Shown: positions 48,740-60,229 of the stretch, one piece after another | Layout of the letters: every line of letters begins with the position of its first letter | Position numbering within the stretch: the first letter of the stretch is position 1 | DNA from: Heterobilharzia americana | Lineage: Eukaryota; Platyhelminthes; Trematoda; Strigeidida; Schistosomatidae | NCBI GenBank assembly: GCA_944470555.2 | Contig: OX104134.1 | Coordinates: 70,488,678 to 70,552,677, forward strand | Reading direction: 5' to 3' | Length of the DNA: 64,000 nucleotides | Notes under the pieces: generated by a model | The model's database searches: none | The model's input: the letters and a program-made list of their open reading frames with translations, nothing else | What the model was told of the DNA's origin: nothing | Translations under genes and position numbers: made by a program

Positions 48740-48740
48740 T

Positions 48741-49695
48741 GTCTATTGGTTTAAGTTACTTAAATTCTATTTTGAAAAGTTGAATGCGACTCATCTCTCT
48801 GCAATAAGTTATTTTATTTAAGATTCATAGGATTTTACACGTTACGCAACAGTACTCCTTGGGAGTAGCTGCGCTCAAAATCATGTCATGATTTCACCGC
48901 CACTTATTATATTACAACGCTTTTGAAAGCAAAGGAACTACATGTACCTAAAAAAGTTCGTGCAGCAGGCATCAACCTGCATCCATTGTCTGTGGGCTGA
49001 CAATGCTGCCTGATCGTATAATCCTCGTTAAGTGGAGTGGGGTTTGCACGCGCGACTTACTGATTAAAAATAAGGTACCTACGCCAGTACTTTTATGTCT
49101 GATAAATTTTTTCGTTATTTTCACCCTTTATATGCTTGGTCATAAATATTTAGTGGTAGGAAATATTTTTCTTTATATAATGGAGATGTTAAGAAACCTA
49201 CATATCCCTTAATGACACGATGGCATTGGGCATCTTAAATACTGGGTTTACATACTTACCAGCGTAAAATCAATACTGTCTCAATATTAATACTCAGTCG
49301 TTCCAATTTTAACTAAATATTGATCCGGATACATTTGTACCAGTGTGTGGAATTGTAGGGATAATGTACCCAGTTCTTTTCAAATTTATAGCTTCGCTGA
49401 GTTGCTAAGACATACAACTGTTAGCAAGGTGATTGGTTTTTTGGAAGTTGCTATAAGTGGGAAGTTATCTAATAGTCACTGATTCACTCCAGTTATTTGG
49501 CTAGTTTGTAAGGCAAGTCGTTCTTAAATAGTTCTTTTCAGTGTTTGTGAGGACTTTCTTTGTGTTTCCTGATTATTTCATTCATTACCTTATCCAGCTG
49601 GTCATGAAAGTTAAGATTTTTCACATTTTTGTAAACAGCTACTTTTACTATTAGTATTCCAGCTTTATTCGTTGTCAATTTTTTCATATTTCCAG
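48741..49695. other. Intron or upstream region of TBC1D23
   Basis: Ends in a splice acceptor (TTTCATATTTCCAG). The N-terminal exon of TBC1D23 was not found here. No other gene seen. Confidence 0.5.
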
Positions 49696-50478
49696 AGGAT
49701 GCTGACATTTTTAAGATTCGTGATATTTGCGCTATGCGCCCTGTTCCTGACAACCTGCGCCCTGACGTCTGGCGCATATGCCTTAGGCTGGATGCCCATT
49801 CGCAAGCGATGGCTGAATTTAACGACATTTTCGAGTTAGAAAACCAGTCAGAGCTTCATGATGAATGTGAATTAGCTTCTGCTGAAATATTTCAACGTCT
49901 GAATAAACAGTATAATCTTCAGCAGTTAAAAAATCCTTCTAGTCTTTCTATAAGTAGTGATAATGATGACTTGGACTCAGAAGGTTCACCTCCAATACCT
50001 TTCTTGCTCCGGCTGCAAAGATATCCAGTGATTTCGAATCAGTGTTAACACATTTTGCTCAGACGTATGCACTCAATTATAGGTCTTCTAATGGTTGGGT
50101 GTCAATACTTAAAGTATTGTACATTGTTTTGAAGCCAGCTAACCGATCAGAGCTGTACGCGAGTTTTGTTTCATTCTATCATCGTTTCATTGCTACAGGA
50201 GTCAATATCGATCAGTGTGTCAGCATGGTTTTCCGTTTGTTGCTACAATATCATGAACCAAAGTTGTGCAGTTTCTGGATTCGTTTAAAATTAGTCCCGA
50301 AAATTACTTCATACCTTGGATATCAAGTCTTTTCGCAGATTTCATATCTGACGACGTAATACCGTCACTATGGGATGTGTACTTCTGAAGTCAGACCCTT
50401 TGCTTGGATTCTACATTGGTCTACTTCTTATTGTAAATGCTAAATCCTGTTTACTTGATCGATCTGTGGATGAAACAG
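49696..50478 (+). CDS. TBC1D23: TBC1D23 exon: TBC (pseudo-GAP) domain, with three frame breaks
   Basis: Encodes the N-terminal TBC domain of TBC1D23, an adaptor that with golgin-97/245 captures endosome-derived vesicles at the trans-Golgi. Seen in order: DADIFKIRDI, RPVPDNLRPDVWRICL, FESVLTHFAQTYALNYRSSNGW, LLLQYHEPKLCSFW, then WISSLFADFIS and SDPLLGFYIGLLLIVNAK. These align with the animal protein in order and spacing. The acceptor is CAG|AG at 49,694-49,697; the donor is ACAG|GTGATG at 50,478/50,479. The frame moves three times, near 50,000, 50,316 and 50,386, each consistent with one missing base. The usual TBC glutamine finger (YxQ) is absent, as in known TBC1D23 proteins. The preceding exon with the start codon was not found. 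Confidence 0.93.
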
Positions 50479-52352
50479 GTGATGGAGAAGAATCATGCGC
50501 AGAAAATCAACTTTATTCCATTGTTAATCAAGCTACTGTTGGTATGTTGTTAACATTTCACTTGTCCCATTTGTCTATATCTAAAGTAATTGGGTTGTGT
50601 GCACAATCGCTTCAAAATACTTATTTGAAACTCAAGTAGTCATGTTCAAGTTTCATGGTCTAGGTTCTGCACTTTTAGGTTACTACCCACTCAACGGTTT
50701 TTGACCTTGGGAGTTGGGGAATTTCCTTAACTCACGACCTGTTATGTGAACCTCATATGCGGTTACTGAAGTACATTTACACATTTGTTGTCGTTGCTAG
50801 TAGTCCGGAGTGATCGACAGCCAAACTTTTGTAAGGTAAATTGTTTTGCTGGAAAGGATTAAAATCTGTCAGGATGGGTTTTTTGGGATATAATATGTCG
50901 ATAATTTATGTTTCAATGATAGTATCAATCGGTGACCTACATGGGATTGCATTTTAGGTTATGTATCTGAGTCATATGAAAAGGTGTAGACTGTTTGGTG
51001 CTAGGAATCAATAATTGGATACCGAAGGTTACTTAAAATAACAATCATAGTCAGTGATAAAGATGTGTTTATTTTTGAACTCTGAATTACTTGAACACCT
51101 TATAATTTCGTACTTATTTGTTATTTTCTCTACCCATGGACTTTTTGCTGATTTTGCGTTTTACCACTTCTATTCATTTTCCGTTCTTGTTGTTGCTAGG
51201 TAGTAAAAAGTAAACAAATGGATTATTGTGAGAAATTTTACGTCATATTTATTTGTCTGAAAGTGAGACTTGGAATAGGGAAATAACTTGAATTAATCCA
51301 TGTCTAGTTCATCATTAGAACTACCGTAAATCAATATAAACAGTATTATTCATATCTCTACAAGAGAATGTTTAGAAATCCAAGAAACGCTGGAAGTTTT
51401 TTGGTGACTTATTTTCCTGACTTTAATCCTGGTGACTTTCTCTGCTCCACTACTAAACATATTCACAAGTTACTGCTTTCTTCAGATGTACTATGTATAA
51501 GTTTTCTTCAGTCTGACTTTTACTGGTATAATCTTGTAAAATGTAATAATATCTTAGTTATAAGCGTAATATAACTGTGTTTTCGCATTTTGTAAGTTGT
51601 CGGTTTTGCTTCTAGAACAGTAAAATATTTAGTGCAAGTGTCAACATTTTTGTTCCACTTTTTGAAGCATAAAAATTTTTTCTGAAGTCTGTTGTGCATA
51701 TCATTTTATTTTTTTATGTCACACAGTAAAACTATTATTTACTGGATAACGCTTTGGACATTATTTATTGTCCATATTCATATCAAGATGACCTCACGAC
51801 TTTGAGACATGGTGTGTACAGTTTTAATTCTCTCGCCTTTTTGATATAAGTAGTAGAATTTTCCATATATATATGAAACAGGTGCCGAGGCTTTCCTGTT
51901 GCACGTAATTGTTGTTGATTCGATAAACGAATCCAAACAAATTCTTCGTCAACTTGTCTATGTTTAAAACTGTCATGGAAACAGTTAGATGTATATAAGT
52001 AACCAGTTTTTAATGCTGTTTTGAATTTTGTAGTACAGCTGACTACTGTTCATATTAGTAATATCTTTTGATTCTTTTATAACCTAGTAGCTGCTTGTAA
52101 TAACCTTGTCACTTGTTATATTCTTGTAGTGACTACTTGATATAACCTAATTTATATATGTGTCGGGACACTTGAAAAACAGCTTTCAATTCCACTTCTT
52201 GATGTTAGCTCAGTTTGTCGACAAATGGATATGGCGGTAATATAACGGTGTATTAGGTGTCAAAAATATGTACAAACTTCAAGAGTTCCAATGTATTTGC
52301 AACGATTTTTAGCTGTTTCCAAACCTTCCTAGATTTGAATATCCTATAGGCA

Positions 52353-53530
52353 GTCAACTCTCTACCTCAACTTCATCGATTTTGAAGAGGCCTTCGACAG
52401 CGTCGACCCAAAAGTAATTTGACAACTGCTTCAACACTACGGGATTAGTGCCACAAACCTTTATCAACCTTATCCAACAGCTATATGCTATATGAGGATG
52501 CGACATGCCAAATGATCATAATGGAAAGCACAGTGACGCCTTTGAAGTGAAGACAGGAGTAGGACAAGGTTGCCACCTACTATCATCAATCATCTTCATG
52601 ATTGTGATCGACTGGACTGGACTGGCTGGATCATGCAACAAACTGTGAAGAGTGGGAAGAGGGGCATACGCTGGCTGGACCGATTAAAAGACTCTAGAAG
52701 ATTTGGGTTTCGCCGATGATGAGTTGTGTCTAATATCGTAAAAACTCGAAGTTCTACAGGCGAAAACGAACAAGTTAATAGAAGAGGCAGCGAGGATGGG
52801 ACTTCCTTCATGTGAACTTAGAGAATACAGAGGTTATGAAGATGCCCAACCAACAACAACCATCAACGTGAGAAATCTAAGAGAAGTGGTCTCTTTTACT
52901 GACGTGCCCAGGCAGCATCGTTTCAACTACAGGTGGTGACACAGATGAGGGCGTCAAACCCAGCATCGGAGGAGCAAGACTAGCGTTCATTAATCTGAAA
53001 CCAGTGTGGAGATCTATTGCACTCAGCACAAAAAACAAAATCCGGATTCTCAACACTAATTCAGTCAGGTCAGTGCTCCCATGTGATGGTCCAGAGACTT
53101 GGGGCGTTACGAAAAGCATTTCCAACAAACTACAGACATTCATCAACATCTGCCGCCTACGCTCACTCGGTACTGAAGATTAGATCAGAAGGCCAGAAAG
53201 AATAAGTGACAAGGAACTCTGGCCTGGCAACGGACCAACCAAGAACTTATCGTCCAACAGAGATACGCAGAAGAAAGTGTAGGTGGATTGGATTGGGCAT
53301 GCACTGAGAAGACCATTCGAGGACATCAAGCGCCAAGCCGTCAAGTGGAATTGAAAGGGGAAACGACGAGTTGGGCGTCCGAGGCGAGGGTGACATGAAG
53401 GAAGTGGTGTGAGGAAGAAATGAAAGTTTCTGGGCAGTGGTGGAGCCAGGTTAAAAAGACTGCAGAGGACAGAGTGGAACGGCGACGTGCTACTGAAGCC
53501 CTTTGTTTAACTTGGATCTCAAGGGAAAGA
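52353..53530 (+). pseudogene. Second RTE-type LINE fragment in the intron
   Basis: A different RTE subfamily from that at 12-15 kb. Visible: LNFIDFEEAFDSVDPKV (52,365-52,410, RT core), VKTGVGQGC at 52,550, ARLAFINLKPVWRS at 52,975-53,020, IGHALRRPFEDIKRQAVKWN at 53,295-53,355, then KRRVGRPR. The Asp-Asp motif is lost. Stops and frameshifts throughout, so an old insertion. Confidence 0.8.
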
Positions 53531-54555
53531 ATAATAAATTGGTTTTCTTCCCTTCAACTGATTTGTTATCTACACTTCGGTCGACGTGCTTTCTCTCGAA
53601 ACTTCGATTCAACCGATTGTTTGTAAAAGGCTTCAGAGATATACATCCTCTTTTGTAGATTTTGTCAATGTGCACACTATAACAGATTCGTAGATAAAAA
53701 TGGGCGTTATCGACTGTGATGTCTAATGGAAACATCTGTTTGTGAAGGAAATACAGATAGGTCACTGAGTACAATGTTCAGGTGTATCGTTTACCTTAGT
53801 TCAGGTATGCCAAATGTTTAAAATTATCAAAATTTAGAAGCCTGTAGTTAAGGCTTTTCGGAAAAGATTACTCTGATGCATATTTATTAAGTGTTAATCT
53901 TCCCATAAATCTTGAACATTTATAATTTTGTTTTCCATTTTTTTATCCTCCTTCTGATTCATCATGGTTTGCTTTTTCCCCTTTCATTTTTTTTATGAGC
54001 AATCGTAACTTGTACGAGTTCATAATTACTGGGAATACTACAACACCGTTTTTGACAGCTATCTTTTTTATTTGTAAATCAATGTGGATTCTGTCAAATG
54101 CTTTTATAAAACCGCTTTAACAACTGCACTTTTGTCAAATTTTACTCTACATATTATACCTGTTAGCATAATGTTAACAATTAATGTTAAGAGAATAGAT
54201 TTCAGAAGAGTTTATTCAGTATTGACATTTCATATTAGATTTGTTTATTTGATTTGTCGCACAGTGTTGTAGTTATTATTTACTTGATACGGTTTCGATC
54301 ATAATTTATTGCTCATAAGCATTTCATTGTAATCTTACCACTTCCAATAGTCAATTTTTGTAGTCGTGTCACCCTGTATTCTTTGTTTTTATTGGTAGTA
54401 AAGTTTTCCATATCTCTATAGGTGTTGCATCGTATTTATTACATGGATTAACAAAGATATAGTGATCAATCTCTTCACCGAATTGTATTTGACTTAAGTA
54501 TAGTGGTTTTATCCCATTCTACTGTGTGGGCTTGTGTGTTAACGCATGCATTGCA

Positions 54556-54643
54556 ATCGCCGAGTTTTCTTCTAGATTGGAGTCTGTCATCTTATATATA
54601 TATTTACGATGATAGACCCTAATCTAGGAGAAAACTCGGCGAT
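54556..54643 (+). other. Long near-perfect hairpin in TBC1D23 intron
   Basis: Arms 54,556-54,591 and 54,608-54,643 are 36 bp each, differing at four positions, all transitions; loop of 16 bases (TTATATATATATTTAC). In sense RNA, three of the four would be G-U wobbles. It is part of a larger inverted arrangement reaching 54,228 and 54,735. Could be a foldback transposon relic or a small-RNA precursor; the sequence alone cannot decide. Confidence 0.7.
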
Positions 54644-55119
54644 ATAATACATAATTTATGCTTGAAACGTTATCAAGTAAATAATACTGTATCATTATAT
54701 GTGATAAATCAAATAACAAATCTAAAATAGAATTACTTTCTACTAGTGTGCCCAACTTATACACTGGTATTGACGTTTTTGCTAAGTACTGTGGTGAATC
54801 TACCTTGCATGCCGAAGCAATTTCCCTATAAGCAAACAGGTTTTTCAACTTCTGCTCTTGCAAAAAGAGAAACTATTGAGTAAAAAGTACATATTTGTAA
54901 CAACTCGGGATGTGGATTACAATATGCATTCATTCACACACTAATATTGTTAGAACAGCAAATCAGTATGCGGTTCATTTTCCTGGCGGCGACTACTGTG
55001 ATACACGTGCGTGTGTAAATAGAGGTTTTTACTGCTAAGCGATTGAAATATCCATCGAGAAAGTTCTAATAGAAATAATTGATTTTAAGCCTTCTAATGG
55101 TTTTTTTTTGTGTTTGTAG

Positions 55120-55535
55120 AAAAGGTTAAAAATATACTGATTAACCTACCGAAACCCATGCGTGTTGGTGACTTAACAAGTCTTATCGAAATTACCGAGG
55201 TTTTCATTAATAATACACCTGCATCATTCCGGTCTCGTTATCTCCCCATACTTTTTGGTAACGCCCAACTGGAATCAGAACGTGCGGTTTTATCTGAGGC
55301 ATTGTGTATGCCAATTACCATTCAAGAAGTTTTGGATGCACAATCAATGTACTTACAAGAATACGGTGTAAGTAACTCCTCGATTACGTTGGTGGATGAA
55401 CCGTCCGATCTTCGCTATCTTCTTGTCGATTGTCGCCCTGCTGAGCAATATAATGCTGGGCATTTACCGACCGCTTTTTTCTTGGACTCATCTTTGATTA
55501 TGTCTGAACCTTTAAAGTTTCAAAACGCAGTCAAG
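55120..55535 (+). CDS. TBC1D23: TBC1D23 exon: end of TBC region and start of rhodanese domain
   Basis: Unbroken 138-codon exon between an acceptor (GTTTGTAG|AA) and a donor (GTCAAG|GTTAGT, phase 0). It contains EKVKNILINLP, TPASFRSRYLPILFG, SEALCMPITIQEVLDAQ, and then the rhodanese start LLVDCRPAEQYNAGHLPTAF, a segment almost invariant in animal TBC1D23, followed by LDSSLIMSEPLKFQNAVK. The rhodanese fold here is used for binding golgins rather than sulphur transfer (family knowledge). The next exon, carrying the rest of rhodanese and the C-terminal PH-like region, was not found before the right edge. Confidence 0.95.
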
Positions 55536-56229
55536 GTTAGTTTTCATTTCCACTTTGTCAAGGTTGTTATTCTTGGGGATTTTGGTAAACAGTAGTGCAC
55601 ACCCACAGCTCTCTGTGCTGGCAGGTTTCGCGCTATTTCATGGACTGACTGAAGTGGGAAATGTGTATCGTTGGATTTCAAATCAGAGGCTGAATACTAA
55701 CGTGCTTTTTTAAAAGACCTGGAAGTTTTGGTTTTGAGGCGTCGTGGATGTGCACTGTTGAAGAGTCTCATGTTATAACGAAACAGATGTTCAGTGCCTT
55801 AAGGTTTTCGGTTTTTCTTAAACTTAAGTCATACTGTAGTGGATACTGCCTTGAAATCAATCAACCGTACTAACCTGCAATTGTATTTGTCATTCTTCGT
55901 TACTAGCAAAAATAGTATAAGAGTTTACATGAACATTCTCACTCTTACCGGTTTTCGAGTCCATCCTCGGGAGTGTTAGAAAATACTGAACAGCTATACT
56001 GTTAAACATGGAATCTTACAAAACTAACTGAAACTTATTTCCCCGCTTAGAATTTCAGTTCCAATCTGTAGCGAATCAGTTATTTCATTATTTGTGGTCA
56101 ACTGTCGCTTAAACTAAGTAACGCAATATAGTATGATGAACAAAGCTCACAAAAGTAAAAAGACTTGGGGTTAACTACTCTGATTTGTCACTGAAAAGAA
56201 ACCAATCTCATGTAAGTTACAAAAGGTCT
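55536..56229 (+). other. Likely TBC1D23 intron, no feature seen
   Basis: Follows a clear donor site. No exon or repeat recognised. Confidence 0.5.
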
Positions 56230-56840
56230 GCACTTAAAATAGCACCCTCACGTCTCACAGTGTGCGAATGCCTTCGACAAGGATTTATAGTCGAATTGGA
56301 AAGCAAAAAACCAAAATTTCAAACTTGCAAAAAAGCCGCATATAACTGGCCTCAAGCAGTATCCCCTTGGGTTCTGCGCCCACAACTATCCTTTTTTTGA
56401 GGTACCTTGAGAAGAACCAACCTTCCACGGTGTGAGCAAAAGTATCAACTGCCCATACGCTTCCAGTAGTAAACAAGATCCAACCAAACATAACCCACCC
56501 ACCTCATTTCTGTCTTCTCCTTTGCCGTCGCCTCCTGAAACTGATATTGAGTCTCTTTCGCCTTACCCAACCTCTCACTCTGTAACCATTGCCAATGACC
56601 ACAGCCATCGAAACCTCATTCCTAGTCTCCTTAAGACTTCACCCACCATCGATTTCATGTAAAAGCTTTCGACGTCCGAATTCTATGCCAAATCAAAAAG
56701 AAAGTATCGCTCTCCAGAACTCTGGAATCTCTAACCATAGATGTATGCTGTGTTTCTGATAAATGTATGTAAACAGGACCCGAGTTATTAAATTGACCTC
56801 ACCTGGGCATTATTACTGTTATTACAGCACAAAGCTGGTA
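56230..56840 (+). pseudogene. RTE-like LINE, 5' part, decayed
   Basis: Follows 11,600-12,120 of the long RTE copy: ACTGGCCTCAAGCAG, GAGGTACCTTGAGAAGAA, CCTTCCACGGTGTG, then a Pro/Ser-rich leader and GTATGCTGTGTTTCTGATAA in place of the endonuclease start. Diverged and frameshifted. Its middle is missing; the 3' part may be 58,540-59,090. Confidence 0.75.
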
Positions 56841-56999
56841 CAAAGAAGAAACCAATAAATGCATCATAAAATAATACAACACTATGAAGTCAAAGGAAAG
56901 GGAAGCGCGTAAAAAGAAAAACAATAGGAACAGCATAATTATAAAGGCATTTCAATAAGATACGTTCAAAATAAAACATAAATTATATTTCAGCAACAG

Positions 57000-58530
57000 A
57001 AGACAGGAGAAAGCTACAGCACGACCGCCACTGGTCTGAATTCTGAGGCATATCTGATAACCTCTCGAACCACTGAGTTGCACGATCTCTCGGACCTCAA
57101 CCAGGGAGTTGCAATGCGCCAATAAATGGATCATCCTAACCCTAGACGATGGGACGACGTGTGTAGCACGCGTGCAAGCCACCGAAGCCCGTGTTTACAG
57201 ACAAGTTCACTTATTAAATAACGATCTCCATCCTGACCGAACACACGCTGTCGTACGTCAAAGTTACTTAGATCATGTTGTAACTGGATACGAGCAATCC
57301 TACGGAAAAAATATGGTCAAACGCACGGAGTCATCGCACATCCTCAACTCGGAGAGGCCAGGTTTCACAGTCGTAAAGCGGAACTGTTCACACCAACGCG
57401 TTGTAAACACGACCTTTTACGGCCAGACTAACGTTGCGACTGCTCCACTCTGGCTTCCGATATGCGGTTAGAAATTGCATCACTCACCTCCACCAGCATT
57501 CACACAACTGCCCAGACACACGAACTTTCCGACTACTTTCGATGGCTCACCACCGAGGGTGAGCGCAGGCATAGTCTCCTGCCAATCTTGCAAAAGTACT
57601 CTGCACTTCGATGGTGCAAAGCATATACCTTACCACACCTACAGACACTAGTTGCCAACTGATTAAGTGTGATTTGAGTAACTTGTGTGTGATCGAGCAG
57701 TAAGATGACATCGTCCGTACATTCAAGGTCAAATAGTCGATCTCCGTGTGGTAGATGTACACCACCATCACGCACATCCTCCACAGCTGTCCCAAGAATG
57801 TCCTCGATGGCGAAGTTAAAAAGAAACGGGGAAATCGGATGACCCTGCCTGAACCCACTACTGGTTTTGGAACAGTGGATACAGGTGGTTGTGTGCCCCC
57901 ACTCTATCTGAGGTGTTATTATATAGGGTTTTCAAGATGTCAATAAGTTTATAAGGCATGCCGCTCTCCAGAGCACAGCTTTGTTCACCAAATTGAAGGG
58001 AGTCGTAATGTCACGAAACACAACGATTGTTGGCCTGCAATACGTGTAGTGATGTTCAAGCATCAGGTGGAGGGTAAACACGTGGTCAATGCATCTGAGA
58101 CCTGAAAGAAACCGGGCCTGCTCCTCCCGAATTATTTTCTCACGCGTTTTGCAAAGTCCGTGGAGTATGATAACAGCTAGTATTTTCGACGCAACTGGTA
58201 ACAGACTAATACCCAACGATTGTCACATACATTGGATAGACCCTTCTTAAAGATGGGTACAACGATGGTTTCATTCCAGAGTGATGGGACACTCTCAGTC
58301 CTCCATATCTTAAACAATCTGGTCAGTTCTCTGACTAGAGTCATTCCTCTATCCTTAAAATGAGCCGGGAGTAAGTTGTGTGGGCTGAGTGCCCTGCGGT
58401 GTTCCAGAACTTGGAGTTCGTTATGGACCTCTGTTTCGTTAGGTGGGTCAGTGTTAACTGACCATGGAGCACGATACATTGAGACTGAAGATGCCGGAGC
58501 AGTGGGTCAGCTAAACTGCTTTCAAAGAGC
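57000..58530 (-). pseudogene. Antisense RTE-like LINE fragment of another subfamily
   Basis: Minus strand, N to C: VNTDPPNETEVHNELQVLEHRRALSPHNLLPAHF (58,340-58,450), IVVPIFKKG (58,250), REEQARFLSGLRCIDHVFTL (58,060-58,130), GDRLFDLECTDDVILL (57,695-57,745, with CTDD in place of YADD), then EYFCKIG-type remnants and a C-terminal LRWLARVLHTSSHRL near 57,170. It sits between the 5' and 3' parts of a plus-strand RTE copy. Confidence 0.8.
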
Positions 58531-58539
58531 ACTTCACTT

Positions 58540-59090
58540 ACTTTTGGGGATAGAGAAGGCCGACCTTCGTCATCTATGGCTCAGACTGGCGAAGTATTCG
58601 ACTATCTATCAAAGGAGGAGTATATTGTGCTGCATTCTGTCCTGCCTCGTTGTACAGCTGTAAAACATGGCTGTTGAAAGTGGAAGATATAAAGTGTTAA
58701 CATGGTTTGATCACAGATGTCTTTGTAACATTTCTCACTTCTGGTGGCATTACCATGTGAGCATTGTTGAGGTTGGGTGAAGGTTACTAGGTAAGATATG
58801 CAAGTCAACTGATGAGCTTGTGAACCTCATTCGACTGAAATGGCTTAGATGTGTACTGCACATGCCGAGCCACCACCTACCTCGACGTGCATGTCAGGGG
58901 AATTTCGATTAGGTTGGAAGAGGGTTTATGGTAACCAAATCAAGACGCGGTTGTTGGTCTGAGTCGTGCGGGGCGATGTAGACTAACTGACTGGGGTCCA
59001 CGAGACGATAGGAATCAGTGGTTTAGGAGTCTTGGTGGTAGCTGAAAACCGGTCACATCGGTGCAGATGTATTAATTATTGATATTTTCT
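58540..59090 (+). pseudogene. RTE-like LINE 3' part, decayed
   Basis: Follows 14,420-14,980 of the long copy: DLRHLWLRLAKYSTIYQRRS, CKTWLLKVED, a decayed VLGR block, LVNLIRLKWL and GGCTCAGA/GGGGTCCACGAGACGATAGGAATCAGTGG. Many stops and indels. Probably the other end of the copy starting at 56,230. Confidence 0.8.
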
Positions 59091-59454
59091 AAAGCTTGTA
59101 TGTTCTCACTAACTGTTATCTTCAGAATGTTTATTCTCTCCTACTACTTTATGTACTTTGATAACACGTTTTCCATCCACCCGTTCTTTGTGTAGTACTG
59201 TGAAGTGTAGCAACTTGAGATGATGCATTTATATGCAAGGTTCCAGAGTGCTGACTGAATTCTTTCGATCATTTTGCAGTGTGGTTACACTAAGCTATGA
59301 AGCTGTTTTTTCGCGGTGCCAACAGGCATGTAAACCAGATACAAAGTTTACTGCCGATTACTTCCAACCAACTGAATAAGGATTACTGTGTGCACAAAAC
59401 GCTAGGATTCTAGAAATTTCATTCCATTTTAGGTGTGTCAGCTTTTCTTTTCCC

Positions 59455-59539
<85 letters not shown>
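59455..59539. repeat. (TAA)n microsatellite
   Basis: About 28 TAA units. The poly-Leu and poly-Ile frames across it are artefacts. A short (GGT)n run lies at 59,744-59,761. Confidence 0.98.
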
Positions 59540-59542
<3 letters not shown>

Positions 59543-60229
59543 AAATAATGATAATAGCTTCGTTTCAAGCAACATGTGTAGTACAGCATATAGTAGTCCC
59601 GTACAATGTCTTTAAGTAAAATAATCATTGTATTTGAATAATTTTCAAAGCAACAGTAGTAAAAGCCAAAATGTGAAACAGGCACTCAGTATTACATTAG
59701 TGTATGGTTTGGACTGGTAAATGAATAGAAAATCGGGCGTTATTTTGGTGGTGGTGGTGGTATTTAATCCAACCAGAACCAAAATCTGCGATTCAATATA
59801 GTTATCCAATGAATAGTAATTTAGTGTATTCCTGTGCATTTATAAGTCCATCTCTTACTGGCGTATAGTTTTTTGTTAGCTTGGATAGTGACAGTTTGAA
59901 ACCATCTTCAAAGCCTGAGAGAGTACATGTTGCGTTTAAAAGACGCATTTGAAAGATCAGAACAAATTGAAAAGGAAGAATCTTGGGTGAAAGTTTTTCG
60001 GTAGCCCAAGGTTTAAGCAGACTTTCGCTTATTCTAATATATAAACTCACAGTATAACTTGAGTTGAGTACTGTGTACAACTATTAGAGTTGAATCTTAA
60101 TTGTCTACATACTCACTAATCTTACGCTTACTTTTGGAATTTATCTACCATTATTTCTGTACGCGTAAGTTTATGTTCGCCAACATCACAAGCAGAACCA
60201 CTTGAAACCTTAATTTGTTTGTTCACGTG
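59540..60229. other. No recognisable gene
   Basis: AT-rich; the minus-strand frame 59,802-60,080 shows no known domain. Confidence 0.4.

Larger units (their letters stand above)
47428..48740 (+). mobile_element. 5'-truncated RTE-like LINE, near-identical to copy at 13,861-15,152
   Basis: Identity begins exactly at TTGATCGAGAAGTC (47,428) inside the RT domain, as expected from incomplete target-primed reverse transcription, and runs through the 3' UTR to a (TGA)n tail at 48,717-48,739. Against the long copy I find two substitutions (near 47,676 and 47,687) and one deleted base near 47,927. It lies about 1 kb upstream of the TBC1D23 exon in the same sense. Confidence 0.95.
50479..55119 (+). 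other. TBC1D23: TBC1D23 intron (4.6 kb)
   Basis: GTGATG donor, GTTTGTAG acceptor after a T9 run; joining gives ...DET then EKVKNILINLP in one frame (split codon G|AA), matching the protein family. It contains an RTE fragment, two related AT-rich blocks (51,690-51,870 and 54,250-54,450) and a long hairpin (54,556-54,643). Confidence 0.88.

Noticed and set aside
54624..54863. 79-codon minus-strand frame as a small gene
   Set aside because: Its 5' half looks protein-like, but the rest is the AT-rich inverted repeat and hairpin arm, and no homologue is recognised.
59419..59685. Leu-rich frame resembling a membrane protein
   Set aside because: Translation of a (TAA)n microsatellite.
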